In this document: positions 36,832-46,424 of the stretch, one piece after another
Layout: the number at the start of each line of letters is the position of its first letter
Numbering within the stretch: the stretch's first letter is position 1
Notes under the pieces: generated by a model
Seen by the model: the letters and a program-made list of their open reading frames with translations, nothing else
The model's database searches: none
Told to the model about the DNA's origin: nothing
Assembly (NCBI RefSeq): GCF_004298145.1
Contig: NZ_SCRH01000005.1
Coordinates: 122,235 to 186,234, forward strand
Direction: 5' to 3'
Length of the DNA stretch: 64,000 nt
From: Mycobacterium sp.
Lineage (GTDB): Bacteria; Actinomycetota; Actinomycetes; Mycobacteriales; Mycobacteriaceae
Position numbers and translations under genes: made by a program

Positions 36832-38037
36832 ATGCGATCAGTCGCGGAACATCAGCGTGTTGTCACCGATTTGATTCGTGCCCGGCCGCCGGTCTCGGTC
36901 GCGCTGGCCGAAGCCCAAGGCCTGGCGCTGGCCGAGGACATGGTCGCCCCGCTGCCGCTGCCGATCTTCGACAACTCCGCCATGGACGGGTACGCGGTGC
37001 ACGCCGAAGACACGACGTCGGCCACGCCGGGAAACCCGGTGGTGTTGCCGGTTGCCGAGGACATTCCGGCCGGGCGCACCGACGAACTGACGCTGCAATC
37101 CGGTACCGCGCACCGGATCATGACCGGCGCGCCGCTGCCCGCCGGGGCGACGGCCATCGTGCCGGTCGAGGCCACCGACGGCGGTGTGGACGTCGTGTCG
37201 ATCCGCGAGCCCCGCGTGGCCGGTAAGCACATCCGGCGAGCGGGTGAGGACGTCCGCGCCGGAACCACCGTGTTGCGCCGGGGCCAGGTCGTGACACCGG
37301 CCGTGCTCGGCCTTGCCGCGGCGCTGGGGATAGCCGAGTTGCCGGTGATTCCGCGCCAACGGGTGCTGGTGATCTCGACCGGATCGGAGCTGGTGACCCC
37401 GGGCACCGCGCTGCAGCCGGGACAGATCTACGAGTCCAACTCGATCATGCTGGCCGGAGCCGTCAGGGATGCGGGCGCCGAACTGGTCGCCGTCGCGACC
37501 GCCGAAGACGATGTGGCCCAATTCAGTTCGCTCATCGACCGGTACGCGACCGACGCTGATCTGATCATCACCAGCGGCGGTGTCAGCGCCGGCGCCTACG
37601 AGGTGGTCAAGGACGCCTTCGGCCGCGACGGCGACCAGGGCGTGGAATTCGTCAAGGTCGCCATGCAGCCGGGCATGCCGCAAGGCGTGGGCCGGGTGGC
37701 CGGCACGACGATCGTCACGCTGCCCGGCAACCCGGTCAGCGCGCTGGTGTCCTTCGAGGTGTTCCTGCGGCCCGCGCTGCGCACGGCCATGGGCCTGCCG
37801 GATCCGGAACGCCCGCACCGGCTCGCGGTGCTCGCCGAGTCGCTGACCTCGCCGCGCGGCAGGCGCCAGTTCCGGCGCGCGGTGCTCAGCGACGACGCGA
37901 GCTCCGTCACCAGTTACGGCCCGCCGGCGTCACACCACCTGCGGTGGCTGGCGTCGGCGAACGGGCTGCTCGATATCCCCGAGGACGTCGTCGAGGTGCG
38001 GGAGGGGACCCGGCTCCAGGTCTGGGATCTGCGCTAG
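36832..38037 (+). CDS. moeA2: Molybdopterin molybdenumtransferase
   Basis: Inserts molybdate into adenylylated molybdopterin, the last step of molybdenum cofactor synthesis. 401 aa with the MoeA landmarks: FDNSAMDGYAV, the MPT-binding TSGGVSAGAY and LPGNPVSALVSFEVF, and a C-terminal domain IV ending LQVWDLR. The ATG at 36832 (MRSVAEHQRVV) agrees with Rv0438c; an in-frame ATG at 36823 is an alternative. Because of the upstream frameshift the SDR reading frame is continuous with it. It may be expressed from the same transcript. Confidence 0.93.
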   Translation: MRSVAEHQRVVTDLIRARPPVSVALAEAQGLALAEDMVAPLPLPIFDNSAMDGYAVHAEDTTSATPGNPVVLPVAEDIPAGRTDELTLQSGTAHRIMTGAPLPAGATAIVPVEATDGGVDVVSIREPRVAGKHIRRAGEDVRAGTTVLRRGQVVTPAVLGLAAALGIAELPVIPRQRVLVISTGSELVTPGTALQPGQIYESNSIMLAGAVRDAGAELVAVATAEDDVAQFSSLIDRYATDADLIITSGGVSAGAYEVVKDAFGRDGDQGVEFVKVAMQPGMPQGVGRVAGTTIVTLPGNPVSALVSFEVFLRPALRTAMGLPDPERPHRLAVLAESLTSPRGRRQFRRAVLSDDASSVTSYGPPASHHLRWLASANGLLDIPEDVVEVREGTRLQVWDLR

Positions 38038-38112
38038 CCGGGCGACGATGCAGCCCGCGGAGCGGGGTGCTGAGGAGTCCGGCAATCAGCGCTAGCCGGG
38101 CAATCAGCGCCG
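38038..38112 (+). repeat. MIRU-like interspersed repeat
   Basis: GGGCGACGATGCAGCCCGCG, then a GCTGAGGAG block and a near-duplicate of CCGGCAATCAGCGC (twice, separated by TAGC). Same family as 3957 and 48885. It fills the gap between the moeA2 stop and the convergent MFS gene end and could act as a bidirectional stop region. Confidence 0.55.
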
Positions 38113-38116
38113 GCAC

Positions 38117-39331
38117 TTACCCCGCGGGGGTGGCCACGTCCCGGTGGAATTCGTCGGCCTTGTCGAAGGCCGGGGTGCAGCGGATCGCGATGCCGACGAT
38201 CGACATCGTCACCGGGATCGTGACCAGCGCCGCCGACAGCCCCACCCAGCCGGACAGGTGACCGATCAGCGGCGGTCCGAGCAGATAGCCCAGCCAACCG
38301 GTCGCCGCCACGATGGCGATCGCTGATCCCGCTCCGCTCGCGCTGTAGGCCGCGCTGAATGCGGTGGGCACCAGCAGCGCCACGCCCACGCCGAGCGCGG
38401 CGAAACCGAGCAGGCTGACGCCCGGGTTGGCGGTGGCCAGCGTCGCGCTCATGCCGACCACGGCCACCAGCGCCAGAGCCGGGAGCAACCGGCGACTCGG
38501 AAACCGCGCGTGCAGTCGGGGCGCGCCGAACCGGGTGATGACCATCGCACACGTGTAGGCCGCGTAGCTCAACGCCGAGACGCTCGGGCCGGCGCCGACG
38601 ACGTTGCGCAGGTAGTTGGCCGACCAGTCGGTCGCGGCGCCTTCGCACAGAAACGACGCGAACGAGACCGCGGCCAGGATCCCCACCGTCGGCGTCATCC
38701 AGGCCCGCTTGCCCCGGGCCGGGCCCGACGCCGCGGCGGCGGCGTCGGGCGCATCGGGGATCAGCCGACGGGTGAGCGTTCCCACCACGACCAGCACGAC
38801 CGCCCCGAGGACCGCCAGCTGCGCGGCCAGGCCGATGCCCGCGCCGACGCACGCCGCGCCGACCACGGCCCCGACCAGCGTCCCGACGCTCCACATGCCG
38901 TGGAACCGCGCCATGATCGGCGCGCGGGCGGCCCGCTCGACCGTCGCGGCCTGGGTGTTCATCGCGACATCCAGCGCCCCCTGGAACGTCCCCCACAACG
39001 CCAGCGCACCGAACAGCGCGGGCCCGGACCGGGCCAGGCCCACCGTCGTCCCCGCGGCCGCGTAGCCGGCGACCATGACCGGGATCAGCCGGTGGCTGCC
39101 CCAGCGGCGCAGCGCCCAGTGGCTGAGCAGTGTGGCCAGGACCGACCCCAGGGGCGCGCCGAACAGCGCCGTTCCCAGCGCCGCGTCGGAGAGGCCCAGC
39201 TCGGCCTTGACGCGCGGAATGTGGGCGGCCCACGACGAGAACACCAGACCGTGGGCGATGAATGCGGCGGTGACACCACGTTTCGCCTGACGCACCGGTG
39301 ACACCCACCGATCAGCACTGTGCGGTTGCAT
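38117..39331 (-). CDS. Major facilitator superfamily transporter
   Basis: 404 aa, 12 predicted helices in two halves joined by a loop rich in Ala/Arg (DAPDAAAAASGPARGKRAW). The signature after helix 2 is weak; the fold resembles the FucP/YbjJ-like MFS group (GALDVAMNTQAATVERA). The ATG at 39331 (MQPHSADRW) is taken; the longer frame reaches back toward psd. Substrate unknown, sugar or drug export both possible. It diverges from psd. Confidence 0.83.
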   Translation of the reverse strand: MQPHSADRWVSPVRQAKRGVTAAFIAHGLVFSSWAAHIPRVKAELGLSDAALGTALFGAPLGSVLATLLSHWALRRWGSHRLIPVMVAGYAAAGTTVGLARSGPALFGALALWGTFQGALDVAMNTQAATVERAARAPIMARFHGMWSVGTLVGAVVGAACVGAGIGLAAQLAVLGAVVLVVVGTLTRRLIPDAPDAAAAASGPARGKRAWMTPTVGILAAVSFASFLCEGAATDWSANYLRNVVGAGPSVSALSYAAYTCAMVITRFGAPRLHARFPSRRLLPALALVAVVGMSATLATANPGVSLLGFAALGVGVALLVPTAFSAAYSASGAGSAIAIVAATGWLGYLLGPPLIGHLSGWVGLSAALVTIPVTMSIVGIAIRCTPAFDKADEFHRDVATPAG

Positions 39332-39396
39332 GTCGATGGTGAACCTTCCCTCTGTGGGCGTCCACGAATCAACCGCGGGCTCCGTAAGATGGCCGC

Positions 39397-40131
39397 GTGG
39401 CACGACGCCCCCGCACCCCTTTTTCTCGGGAAGACCCTGCGGTCCCGGACCCGGCCTTCAGCCCCCGACATGCGCTGGAGTTGGTGCGTTCGGCCATTCC
39501 ACCGGTGCACCCGGCCGGGCGGCCGTTCATCGGTGCCGGGCTGGCGCTGGCCCTGGCCGGCCGCCATCACCGATGGGTGCGACGGGCGGGCCTGCTGGTC
39601 GCGGGCGCCTGCGCGGGGTTCTTCCGTCACCCCCCACGGGTGCCGCCCACCCGTCCCGGCGCCATCGTCGCCCCCGCCGACGGTGAGATCTGCGTGATCG
39701 ACTTCGCCACGCCGCCCGCCGAATTGAGCATGGGCGACGCGGCGCTGCCGCGAATCAGCATCTTTCTTTCGCTGCTGGACGCCCATGTGCAGCGCGCACC
39801 GGTCAGCGGCGAGGTGGTCGCCGTGCAACACCGGCCGGGTCGCTTCGGCTCGGCCGACCTGGCCGCCGCCAGCACCGAAAACGAACGCACCAGCCTGCAC
39901 ATCCGCACCGCGAGCGGGGCGGACGTGGTCGCGGTGCAGGTCGCCGGGCTGCTGGCCCGGCGCATCATCTGCGACGCACACGTCGGGGACACGTTGTCGA
40001 TCGGTGACACCTACGGCCTGATCCGGTTCGGCTCCAGGCTCGATACCTACCTGCCGCCGGGCTCCGAACCGCTGGTGACACTCGGCCAGCGCGCGATCGC
40101 CGGCGAGACCGTGTTGGCCGAGCTGCCGTGA
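39397..40131 (+). CDS. psd: Phosphatidylserine decarboxylase proenzyme
   Basis: Makes phosphatidylethanolamine from phosphatidylserine at the membrane. The 244-aa proenzyme is cut at the GS pair in [11 protein letters not shown] (about 213-214) to give the pyruvoyl-bearing alpha chain. One N-terminal hydrophobic segment anchors it. GTG at 39397. The stop overlaps the pssA start (GTGA), linking synthesis and decarboxylation of phosphatidylserine in one operon. Confidence 0.95.
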   Translation: MARRPRTPFSREDPAVPDPAFSPRHALELVRSAIPPVHPAGRPFIGAGLALALAGRHHRWVRRAGLLVAGACAGFFRHPPRVPPTRPGAIVAPADGEICVIDFATPPAELSMGDAALPRISIFLSLLDAHVQRAPVSGEVVAVQHRPGRFGSADLAAASTENERTSLHIRTASGADVVAVQVAGLLARRIICDAHVGDTLSIGDTYGLIRFGSRLDTYLPPGSEPLVTLGQRAIAGETVLAELP

Positions 40132-40988
40132 TCAGCAAGCCGCGCGGACGGGCGGTCAACCTGCAGATCCTGCCGAGCGCGATGACGGTGCTCTCCGTGT
40201 GCGCGGGATTGACCGCGATCCGGTTCGCCCTCGAGCACCAGCCCAAGGCCGCGATGGCGCTGATCGCGGCGGCGGCCATCCTGGACGGACTCGACGGTCG
40301 GGTGGCGCGCATCCTGGACGCCCAGTCGCGGATGGGCGAAGAGATCGACTCGCTGGCCGACGCGGTGAACTTCGGCGTTACCCCGGCGATCGTGGTCTAC
40401 GTGACGCTGCTGCCGACGTCGCCGGCCGGCTGGGTGGTGATCCTGCTCTACGCGGTCTGTGTGGTGTTGCGGCTGGCGCGATTCAACGCGCTACAGGACG
40501 ACGGGAGCCAGCCGTCCTACACGCACGAGTTCTTCGTCGGCATGCCCGCGCCCGCCGGCGCGATCTCGATGATCGGTCTGATCGGGCTCAAGCTGCAGTT
40601 CGGTGACGGCTGGTGGACGTCGCCGCTGTTCCTGTGCATCTGGATCACCGGGACCTCGATTTTGATGGTCAGCAAGATCCCGATGCGCAAGATGCACGCG
40701 GTCGCCGTGCCGCCGAGTTGGGCCGCCCCGCTGCTGGCGATCTTGGCGATCTGCGCGGCGGCGGCGGTGCTGGCGCCCTACGTCTTGATCTGGGTGATCA
40801 TCATCGCCTACCTGTGTCACGTGCCGTTCGCCATCCGCAACTCACGCTGGCTGGCCGCCCACCCCGAGGCGTGGGATGACGAACCCAAGCAGCGTCGCGC
40901 CACGCGCCGCGCGATCCGCCGGGCGCAGCCCAACCGCCGGTCGGTCGCGCGGCTGGGCCTGCGCAAGCCGGGCAGGCGCTTGCCGTGA
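40128..40988 (+). CDS. pssA: CDP-diacylglycerol-serine O-phosphatidyltransferase
   Basis: Integral membrane enzyme joining CDP-diacylglycerol and serine. The CDP-alcohol phosphotransferase motif DGxxARx8GxxxDxxxD is clear ([20 protein letters not shown], then ADA) around residues 56-80. 286 aa, about eight helices and a basic C-terminal tail ([17 protein letters not shown]). The GTG at 40128 overlaps the psd stop, and its own stop overlaps the ATPase start (GTGA). Confidence 0.95.
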   Translation: MISKPRGRAVNLQILPSAMTVLSVCAGLTAIRFALEHQPKAAMALIAAAAILDGLDGRVARILDAQSRMGEEIDSLADAVNFGVTPAIVVYVTLLPTSPAGWVVILLYAVCVVLRLARFNALQDDGSQPSYTHEFFVGMPAPAGAISMIGLIGLKLQFGDGWWTSPLFLCIWITGTSILMVSKIPMRKMHAVAVPPSWAAPLLAILAICAAAAVLAPYVLIWVIIIAYLCHVPFAIRNSRWLAAHPEAWDDEPKQRRATRRAIRRAQPNRRSVARLGLRKPGRRLP

Positions 40989-43153
40989 CGCGCTCCGCCC
41001 GTCAGCTCACGTTGACGGCTCGGCTGAACACCTCGGCCGTCGACTCCCGTCGCGGTGTCATCCGGTTGCATCCGAGTGCCGTTGCCGCACTGGGGATTCG
41101 GGAGTGGGACGCGGTGTCGCTGATAGGATCGCGGACCACTGCGGCGGTCGCGGGACTGGCCGGCCCGGACACGCCGGTCGGCACCGTGCTGCTCGACGAC
41201 GTGACGCTGTCCAACGCGGGGCTGCGGGAGGGGACCGCGGTCGTGGTCGGCGCGGTCACCGTCTACGGTGCGCGGTCGGTGACGCTGTCCGGCTCGACGC
41301 TGGCCACCCAGTCGGTGCCGCCGGTCACGCTGCGACAGGCCCTACTCGGCAAGGTGGTCATGGTGGGCGACGCCGTGTCGCTGCTGCCCCGCGACCTGGG
41401 ACCGGGCACGTCGACCTCGACCGCCACCCGCGCGCTGGCCACGGCGGTGGGCATCAGCTGGACCTCGGAGCTGCTGACCGTCACCGGCACCGACCCCGAG
41501 GGGCCGGTCAGCGTGCAGCCCAACTCGCTGGTCACCTGGGGCACCGGCGTTGGGTCCGGCGCCGCGACGTCGTCGCCGATCTCGGTCGAAGTCGCCCGGC
41601 CGGAGATGGTCGTCGAGGAACTCAAGGGCACCCAGCCGCAGGCCGCCAAGCTCGTCGAATGGCTCAAGCTCGCGCTCGACGAACCGCACCTGCTCAAGAC
41701 CCTCGGAGCCGGCGCCAACCTCGGCGTGCTGGTGTCGGGCCCGCCCGGCGTGGGCAAGGTGACCCTGGTGCGCGCGGTGTGCGGTGACCGTAGGCTGGTC
41801 ACGCTGGACGGCCCCGAGGTCGGTGCGCTGGGCGCCGAAGACCGGCTCAAGGCGGTGGCTTCGGCGGTGCAGGCGGTGCGCGACGGCGGTGGCGTGCTGC
41901 TGATCACCGACGTCGACGCCCTGCTGCCGGTCACCGCCGAGCCGGTGGCCTCGTTGATCCTGGGTGAGCTGCGTAACGCGGTGGCCGGCGAGGGCGTCGC
42001 GTTGATCGCCACCTCCGCGCGACCCGACCAGCTCGATGCCCGGCTGCGGGCCCCCGATCTGTGTGATCGCGAGCTGGGCCTGCCGCTTCCCGACGCCGCC
42101 ACCCGCAAGGCGCTGTTGGAGTCGCTGCTCAAAAACGTCCCTACCGGCGAGCTTGTACTCGGCGAGATCTCCTCACGCACACCGGGTTTCGTTGTCGCCG
42201 ACCTGGCCGCCCTGGTGCGTGAGGCGGCGTTGCGGGCTGCGTCGCGGGCCAGCACCGACGGACGGCCCCCCACGCTGAATCAGCAGGACCTGATCGGTGC
42301 GCTGACCGTGATCAGGCCGCTGTCCCGCTCGGCGACCGAGGAAGTGAGCGTCGGTGACATCACGCTCGATGACGTCGGCGACATGGCCGAGGCCAGGCAG
42401 GCCCTGACCGAGGCCGTGTTGTGGCCGCTGCAGCATCCCGACACCTTCGCCCGGCTGGGCGTCGACCCGCCGCGCGGGGTGCTGCTGTACGGGCCACCCG
42501 GGTGCGGCAAGACGTTCGTCGTGCGCGCGCTGGCCAGCACCGGCCAGCTGTCCGTGCACGCCGTCAAGGGCTCCGAGCTGATGGACAAGTGGGTGGGCAG
42601 TTCGGAAAAGGCTGTGCGGGAACTGTTTCGGCGTGCTCGGGATTCGGCGCCCTCGCTGGTCTTCCTCGACGAGGTGGACGCGCTGGCACCCCGGCGCGGG
42701 CAGAGCTTCGACTCCGGCGTCACCGATCGGGTGGTGGCTGCGCTGCTGACCGAGCTCGACGGCGTCGATCCGCTGCGTGACGTCGTCGTCCTGGGCGCCA
42801 CCAACCGACCGGACCTCATCGACCCCGCCCTGTTGCGCCCGGGCCGGCTGGAGCGGCTGGTCTTCGTCGAACCTCCCGATGCCGCGGCCCGCCGCGAAAT
42901 CCTGCGCACCGCAGGCAAATCGGTTCCGCTGAGCGCCGACGTCGATCTCGACGAGGTGGCGGCCGGGCTCGACGGCTACAGCGCCGCCGATTGCGTGGCG
43001 TTGCTGCGGGAGGCCGCGCTGACCGCCATGCGCCGATCCATCGATGCCACCGACGTGACGGCCGGTGACCTCGCGACGGCACGCGAAACCGTGCGCCCCT
43101 CTTTGGATCCCGCTCAGGTCGAGTCGCTACGAGCGTTCGGCAAAGCTCTGTAG
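40985..43153 (+). CDS. CDC48/VCP-like double AAA ATPase (Rv0435c-like)
   Basis: 722-aa type II AAA protein: N-domain of the double-psi barrel kind (about 1-190), D1 (about 230-450), D2 (about 475-700). D2 is canonical: Walker A GPPGCGKT with Lys509, Walker B FLDE with Asp562-Glu563, sensor GATNRPD, Arg finger region LLRPGRLER. D1 is not: Walker A reads GPPGVGKVT (Val after Lys258) and Walker B reads ITDVDA, lacking the catalytic Glu. D1 should therefore bind nucleotide poorly and not hydrolyse it. Translationally coupled to pssA. The role is an unfoldase or segregase, client unknown. Confidence 0.92.
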   Translation: MTRSARQLTLTARLNTSAVDSRRGVIRLHPSAVAALGIREWDAVSLIGSRTTAAVAGLAGPDTPVGTVLLDDVTLSNAGLREGTAVVVGAVTVYGARSVTLSGSTLATQSVPPVTLRQALLGKVVMVGDAVSLLPRDLGPGTSTSTATRALATAVGISWTSELLTVTGTDPEGPVSVQPNSLVTWGTGVGSGAATSSPISVEVARPEMVVEELKGTQPQAAKLVEWLKLALDEPHLLKTLGAGANLGVLVSGPPGVGKVTLVRAVCGDRRLVTLDGPEVGALGAEDRLKAVASAVQAVRDGGGVLLITDVDALLPVTAEPVASLILGELRNAVAGEGVALIATSARPDQLDARLRAPDLCDRELGLPLPDAATRKALLESLLKNVPTGELVLGEISSRTPGFVVADLAALVREAALRAASRASTDGRPPTLNQQDLIGALTVIRPLSRSATEEVSVGDITLDDVGDMAEARQALTEAVLWPLQHPDTFARLGVDPPRGVLLYGPPGCGKTFVVRALASTGQLSVHAVKGSELMDKWVGSSEKAVRELFRRARDSAPSLVFLDEVDALAPRRGQSFDSGVTDRVVAALLTELDGVDPLRDVVVLGATNRPDLIDPALLRPGRLERLVFVEPPDAAARREILRTAGKSVPLSADVDLDEVAAGLDGYSAADCVALLREAALTAMRRSIDATDVTAGDLATARETVRPSLDPAQVESLRAFGKAL

Positions 43154-43720
43154 TACCGCCAAAGAAGCGGCCGCGACGTCCTTTTCGAGCCAGGACGGCA
43201 TCGGGTCGTCGTGGGCGTGGCGCCGTACCACGGCGTAGGGCAGGTCGGCGACCGCCCGCGCGACGGCGTCGACACTTCGCGGCCTGGCGTTCCCGTACAG
43301 CTGCCGCGCCAACGCCGCGATCCGCTCGGTCAGCGGCGCGTTCATCGCGGCGAGGGTCTGCCGGAAGGCCGCGTCGGGCTCGTCGAGCAGGTCGTCCGGC
43401 CGGATCGTCAACAGCAGCCGGGCATCCTCGGGCAGGGCGCGCGCGAAGCCGACGGCCGCCACGGCCATCGCCGCGGCGGTGTCCGCCGGGGTCTCCCCGT
43501 CGGCGGCCAGCGCGCGCGCCTGGAAGCGCTCGAGCGCGCGCAGCCACGCCGCCGTCAGGATGCCGTCGCGGTTGCCGAACCGGTGATACAGCGTGCCCGC
43601 CGGCGCGCCACTGGTTTTCGCGATAGCGGCCACGCTGGCCGCGCGCGGGCCGCCGTCGAGCACCAGCGCCCGGGCGGCGTCGAGGATCACATCGGTTTCG
43701 TGCTTCCGCGGAGGTGCCAT
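43127..43720 (-). CDS. TetR-family regulator
   Basis: 197 aa. HTH at residues 10-55 (ALVLDGGPRAASVAAIAKTS, GTLYHRFGNRDGIL), the rest an all-helical ligand domain. Its 3' end overlaps the AAA gene by 27 bases in the convergent direction. It diverges from the DUF2867-type gene across only 21 bases, so that gap should hold both promoters and its operator; no clean palindrome is visible. Probably controls its divergent neighbour. Confidence 0.87.
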   Translation of the reverse strand: MAPPRKHETDVILDAARALVLDGGPRAASVAAIAKTSGAPAGTLYHRFGNRDGILTAAWLRALERFQARALAADGETPADTAAAMAVAAVGFARALPEDARLLLTIRPDDLLDEPDAAFRQTLAAMNAPLTERIAALARQLYGNARPRSVDAVARAVADLPYAVVRRHAHDDPMPSWLEKDVAAASLAVLQSFAERS

Positions 43721-43741
43721 GATCTAGTACAGTCCTTCTAT

Positions 43742-44611
43742 ATGGAATGTTTATCCTATATCGATGAGGATGCCATAACCATCGACGCGAACCGCGCAGA
43801 CACGTGGTCGGCGCTGCTGAGAGTGATGTGCCGCGACCCGCACGACCCGTCGGCCGTGCCGATCGGGTTCGTCCTGGACGAAGCCCGCGCGCCGGCGCGG
43901 TTCGCGCTGAAGGGCCGCCACTGGTTCGCGGTCTATCGGTGGGTGTTCGAGCTGGACGAGCTCGACGGCACCGCCCGCACCCGGCTGCGTGCGGCCACCT
44001 GGGCGGCCTTCCCGGGTCTGCACGGGAAGGCCTACCGGGCGCTCGTCATCGGCACCGGCGCGCACCGCGTCGTCGTGCGACGCACGCTGAAACACGTTGC
44101 GGCGTCGGTCCTTGCCGAGCGCCGGCAGACCGGCGAGGCCGCCGCCGACTACGCGGACAGCTTCGAGGTCACCATCGCCGCCGGCGACGCGCGCACTGCC
44201 GAGCAGACGTTTCGCGACGGGCTGGGCGACAAACCGGGCACCCGCGGAAAGCTCGTCTTGTGGATCCACCGTCACGTGCTGAGATTGCGCCTGGGTCCGG
44301 CCCGCTCTCCGGATCACCTCATCGGCTGGCCGATCGTTCGTTCGGATCCCGACGAGCTGGTGCTGGCGACGTGCGGGCCGCTCCTGCGCGGTGAGCTGAC
44401 GCTGCGACGCCAGGACGGTCGGCGCGCCGTGCTCACCACCCGCCTGCACTACCGCCAGCAGCTCGCCGCCCGGGCGGTCTGGGCGCTGGTCGGCCCGCTG
44501 CATCGGATCGTGGCCCCGCGGCTGATGGAACGCAGCGCCCGCGTCGGGCTCGAGACCACCGCGCTCAGGGCTCGGGAAGCGGCGCCCAATCGTGGGATAG
44601 CCGCGCGGTGA
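43742..44611 (+). CDS. DUF2867-type conserved protein
   Basis: 289 aa from the ATG at 43742. The body reads like a SRPBCC/DUF2867 protein (FALKGRHWFAVYRWVFELDE, later DELVLATCGPLLRGELTLRR) and ends in a basic amphipathic segment. The N-terminal 13 residues are unusual. The longer open frame upstream is antisense to the TetR gene and not real. It is paired with the divergent TetR gene and overlaps the convergent enoyl-CoA hydratase gene by 47 bases. Function unknown. Confidence 0.68.
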   Translation: MECLSYIDEDAITIDANRADTWSALLRVMCRDPHDPSAVPIGFVLDEARAPARFALKGRHWFAVYRWVFELDELDGTARTRLRAATWAAFPGLHGKAYRALVIGTGAHRVVVRRTLKHVAASVLAERRQTGEAAADYADSFEVTIAAGDARTAEQTFRDGLGDKPGTRGKLVLWIHRHVLRLRLGPARSPDHLIGWPIVRSDPDELVLATCGPLLRGELTLRRQDGRRAVLTTRLHYRQQLAARAVWALVGPLHRIVAPRLMERSARVGLETTALRAREAAPNRGIAAR

Positions 44612-45383
44612 AGTTCGGCGGCCGGCGATCGAGGAACGCGGCGACGCCCTCGCCGGCGTCGGCGCTGCCCATCACCCGCTCGTGCAACCGGGTCTCCAGC
44701 GCGGCGACCTGCCGCGGCGTGTAGTGATTGATCGCGGCCTCCCACAGCAGGCGTTTACACAGCGCCGCCGACATCGGCGCCACGTTGACCGCAATGTCGC
44801 GGGCCACGGTCAGCGCGTGGTCGCGCACCCGCTCGGCGGGCATGGCCCGATTGGCGATACCGAGCGTCACGGCCTCGGCCCCGCCGAACGTCCGCCCGGT
44901 GAGCAGGATGTCGGCGGCCACCCCCAGGGTGGTCAGCTGGGTCAGCGTCCAGTGCGACATGCAGTCGGGGATCACACCCCGGCGAACCTGCACCACACCG
45001 TATTTGGCGTCCTCGGCGACGATGCGGATGTCCGCCTGCAACGCGATGGTCAGGCCGATTCCGATGGCGTGGCCGTTGACCGCGGCGATCACCGGTTTAC
45101 GCAATTCAAAAGCGGCCGGGGTGATCGGTGACGCCGAGAACGTGCCGTCATCGGCGGGCGCCTCGAATGGGCTTGCACCGCCGGAGAAGTCCGCGCCGGC
45201 GCAAAAGGCGCGTCCGGCTCCGGTCACCACGATGGCCCGCACGTCGTCGTCCTCGTCGCACTCCCGGTATGCCCGGCTCAGCAGGGTGCCCATCTCGGCG
45301 GTGTAGGCGTTGAGATGCTCGGGCCGATTGAGCGTGAGTACCGCCACGCCCGAGTCGATGTCGACCGTCAAGTGCTCGCTCAT
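44565..45383 (-). CDS. Enoyl-CoA hydratase/isomerase family protein
   Basis: 272-aa crotonase. Oxyanion-hole segments are GAGRAFCAGADFSGG and NGHAIGIGLTIALQADI; residues about 135-145 (VQVRRGVIPD) carry the region of the second catalytic acid. The ATG at 45383 overlaps the stop of the LLM-class oxidoreductase gene (ATGA), so both are made together. Likely acts on an acyl-CoA in lipid catabolism; the specificity is not visible. Confidence 0.9.
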   Translation of the reverse strand: MSEHLTVDIDSGVAVLTLNRPEHLNAYTAEMGTLLSRAYRECDEDDDVRAIVVTGAGRAFCAGADFSGGASPFEAPADDGTFSASPITPAAFELRKPVIAAVNGHAIGIGLTIALQADIRIVAEDAKYGVVQVRRGVIPDCMSHWTLTQLTTLGVAADILLTGRTFGGAEAVTLGIANRAMPAERVRDHALTVARDIAVNVAPMSAALCKRLLWEAAINHYTPRQVAALETRLHERVMGSADAGEGVAAFLDRRPPNFTARLSHDWAPLPEP

Positions 45384-46402
45384 GGCACGGCCTGCGCCCG
45401 GTGCAGGGCGCCGATCAGGTCGGCGACCTCGGCGCCGCCCGGCGTGTAACCGGGGAAGTAACAGCACACCTCGTCGGCGTGCTCGCCGAACCGGGCGGCG
45501 ATCTGCTGCGCGCACTGCTCGGGCGTCCCCACGATCCCGATCCTGTCCACCATCTCGTCGCTGATCAGCAGGCGCATCTCGGCGAAGCGGCCCTGCTTGG
45601 ACAGCGCGTTGAGCTCGGGCTGGACGTCGGCCCAGCCCTCGACCTGCAGCACGGGCAGGTAGGCAGGTGTCGAGCCGTAAAACGCGATGAGGGATGCCAC
45701 CCCGTCGACCGCGGCCGCCAGCTCCGCCTCGTCGCGGCCGACGGCGACCATGGCCTGGGCGATGATGGTGAACTCACCGGATGCCCGCCCCGAGCGGCGC
45801 AGCCCCTCACCGATCGCGGGCACGGTGCGTTCGGCGAAGTGGCGGGCGCTGTTGAAGGGCATCACCAAAAGTCCGTCGGCGACTTCGGCGGCGGTGCGGG
45901 TCATCACCGGCCCCAGCGCGCCCAGGAGCACCGGCGGCGGCCCGAACGGGTTGGGCCCGGGGTTGAAGTTGGGGGCCATCACGGTGTGCGTGTAGAAGTC
46001 GCCGCGAAAGTCCAAGCGGCCCTGGCCCTCCCACGCCGCGAAGATGGCCTTGATCGCCACGATGGCCTCGGCCATCCGAGCGGCAGGCCTGTCCCACCTA
46101 CTGCCATAACGCTTTTCGATGTGAACCTTGATCTGTGAGCCGAGCCCGAGCCGGAACCGCCCACCGCTGTACAGCTGCAGATCGTAGGCGGAGTGCGCGA
46201 GATGTAACGGGCTGCGCGGCGGGGCGATCGCCACGTTCGTCATCAGGTCCAGGCCGGTCGCACCGGCGGCGACGAGCAGCGGGAAGAACACATCGTGCTG
46301 GCCCTCGAACGTGAACAGACCATCCGCACCCGTCGCGGCGATGTCGGCGGCGCTTGCCGCCGCCCCCACCGGTGAACCGTCCACCTGAAGGTGAACCTTC
46401 AT
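45380..46402 (-). CDS. LLM-class F420-dependent oxidoreductase
   Basis: 340-aa luciferase-like TIM barrel of the F420-dependent group common in mycobacteria. Landmarks: TNVAIAPPRSPLHLAHSAYD, LGLGSQIKVHIEKRYG and PVLLGALGPVMTR. The ATG at 46402 has AGGAG 6 bases upstream; upstream extension is antisense to the next gene. Coupled to the enoyl-CoA hydratase, so the pair may reduce and hydrate a common acyl-CoA or degrade a xenobiotic; that is inference. Confidence 0.9.
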   Translation of the reverse strand: MKVHLQVDGSPVGAAASAADIAATGADGLFTFEGQHDVFFPLLVAAGATGLDLMTNVAIAPPRSPLHLAHSAYDLQLYSGGRFRLGLGSQIKVHIEKRYGSRWDRPAARMAEAIVAIKAIFAAWEGQGRLDFRGDFYTHTVMAPNFNPGPNPFGPPPVLLGALGPVMTRTAAEVADGLLVMPFNSARHFAERTVPAIGEGLRRSGRASGEFTIIAQAMVAVGRDEAELAAAVDGVASLIAFYGSTPAYLPVLQVEGWADVQPELNALSKQGRFAEMRLLISDEMVDRIGIVGTPEQCAQQIAARFGEHADEVCCYFPGYTPGGAEVADLIGALHRAQAVP

Positions 46403-46424
46403 CGTAAGCTCCTGTCGCACAATA

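Noticed and set aside
35845..38037. A genuine natural SDR-MoeA2 fusion enzyme
   Set aside because: The normal SDR C-terminus is still readable in the +1 frame and the linker is low-complexity former intergenic/out-of-frame sequence, so a frameshift explains it better.
43721..43760. Possible TetR operator in the 21-bp gap before the DUF2867-type gene
   Set aside because: TATAT words flank the start codon, but they are direct, imperfect repeats and not a convincing palindrome.
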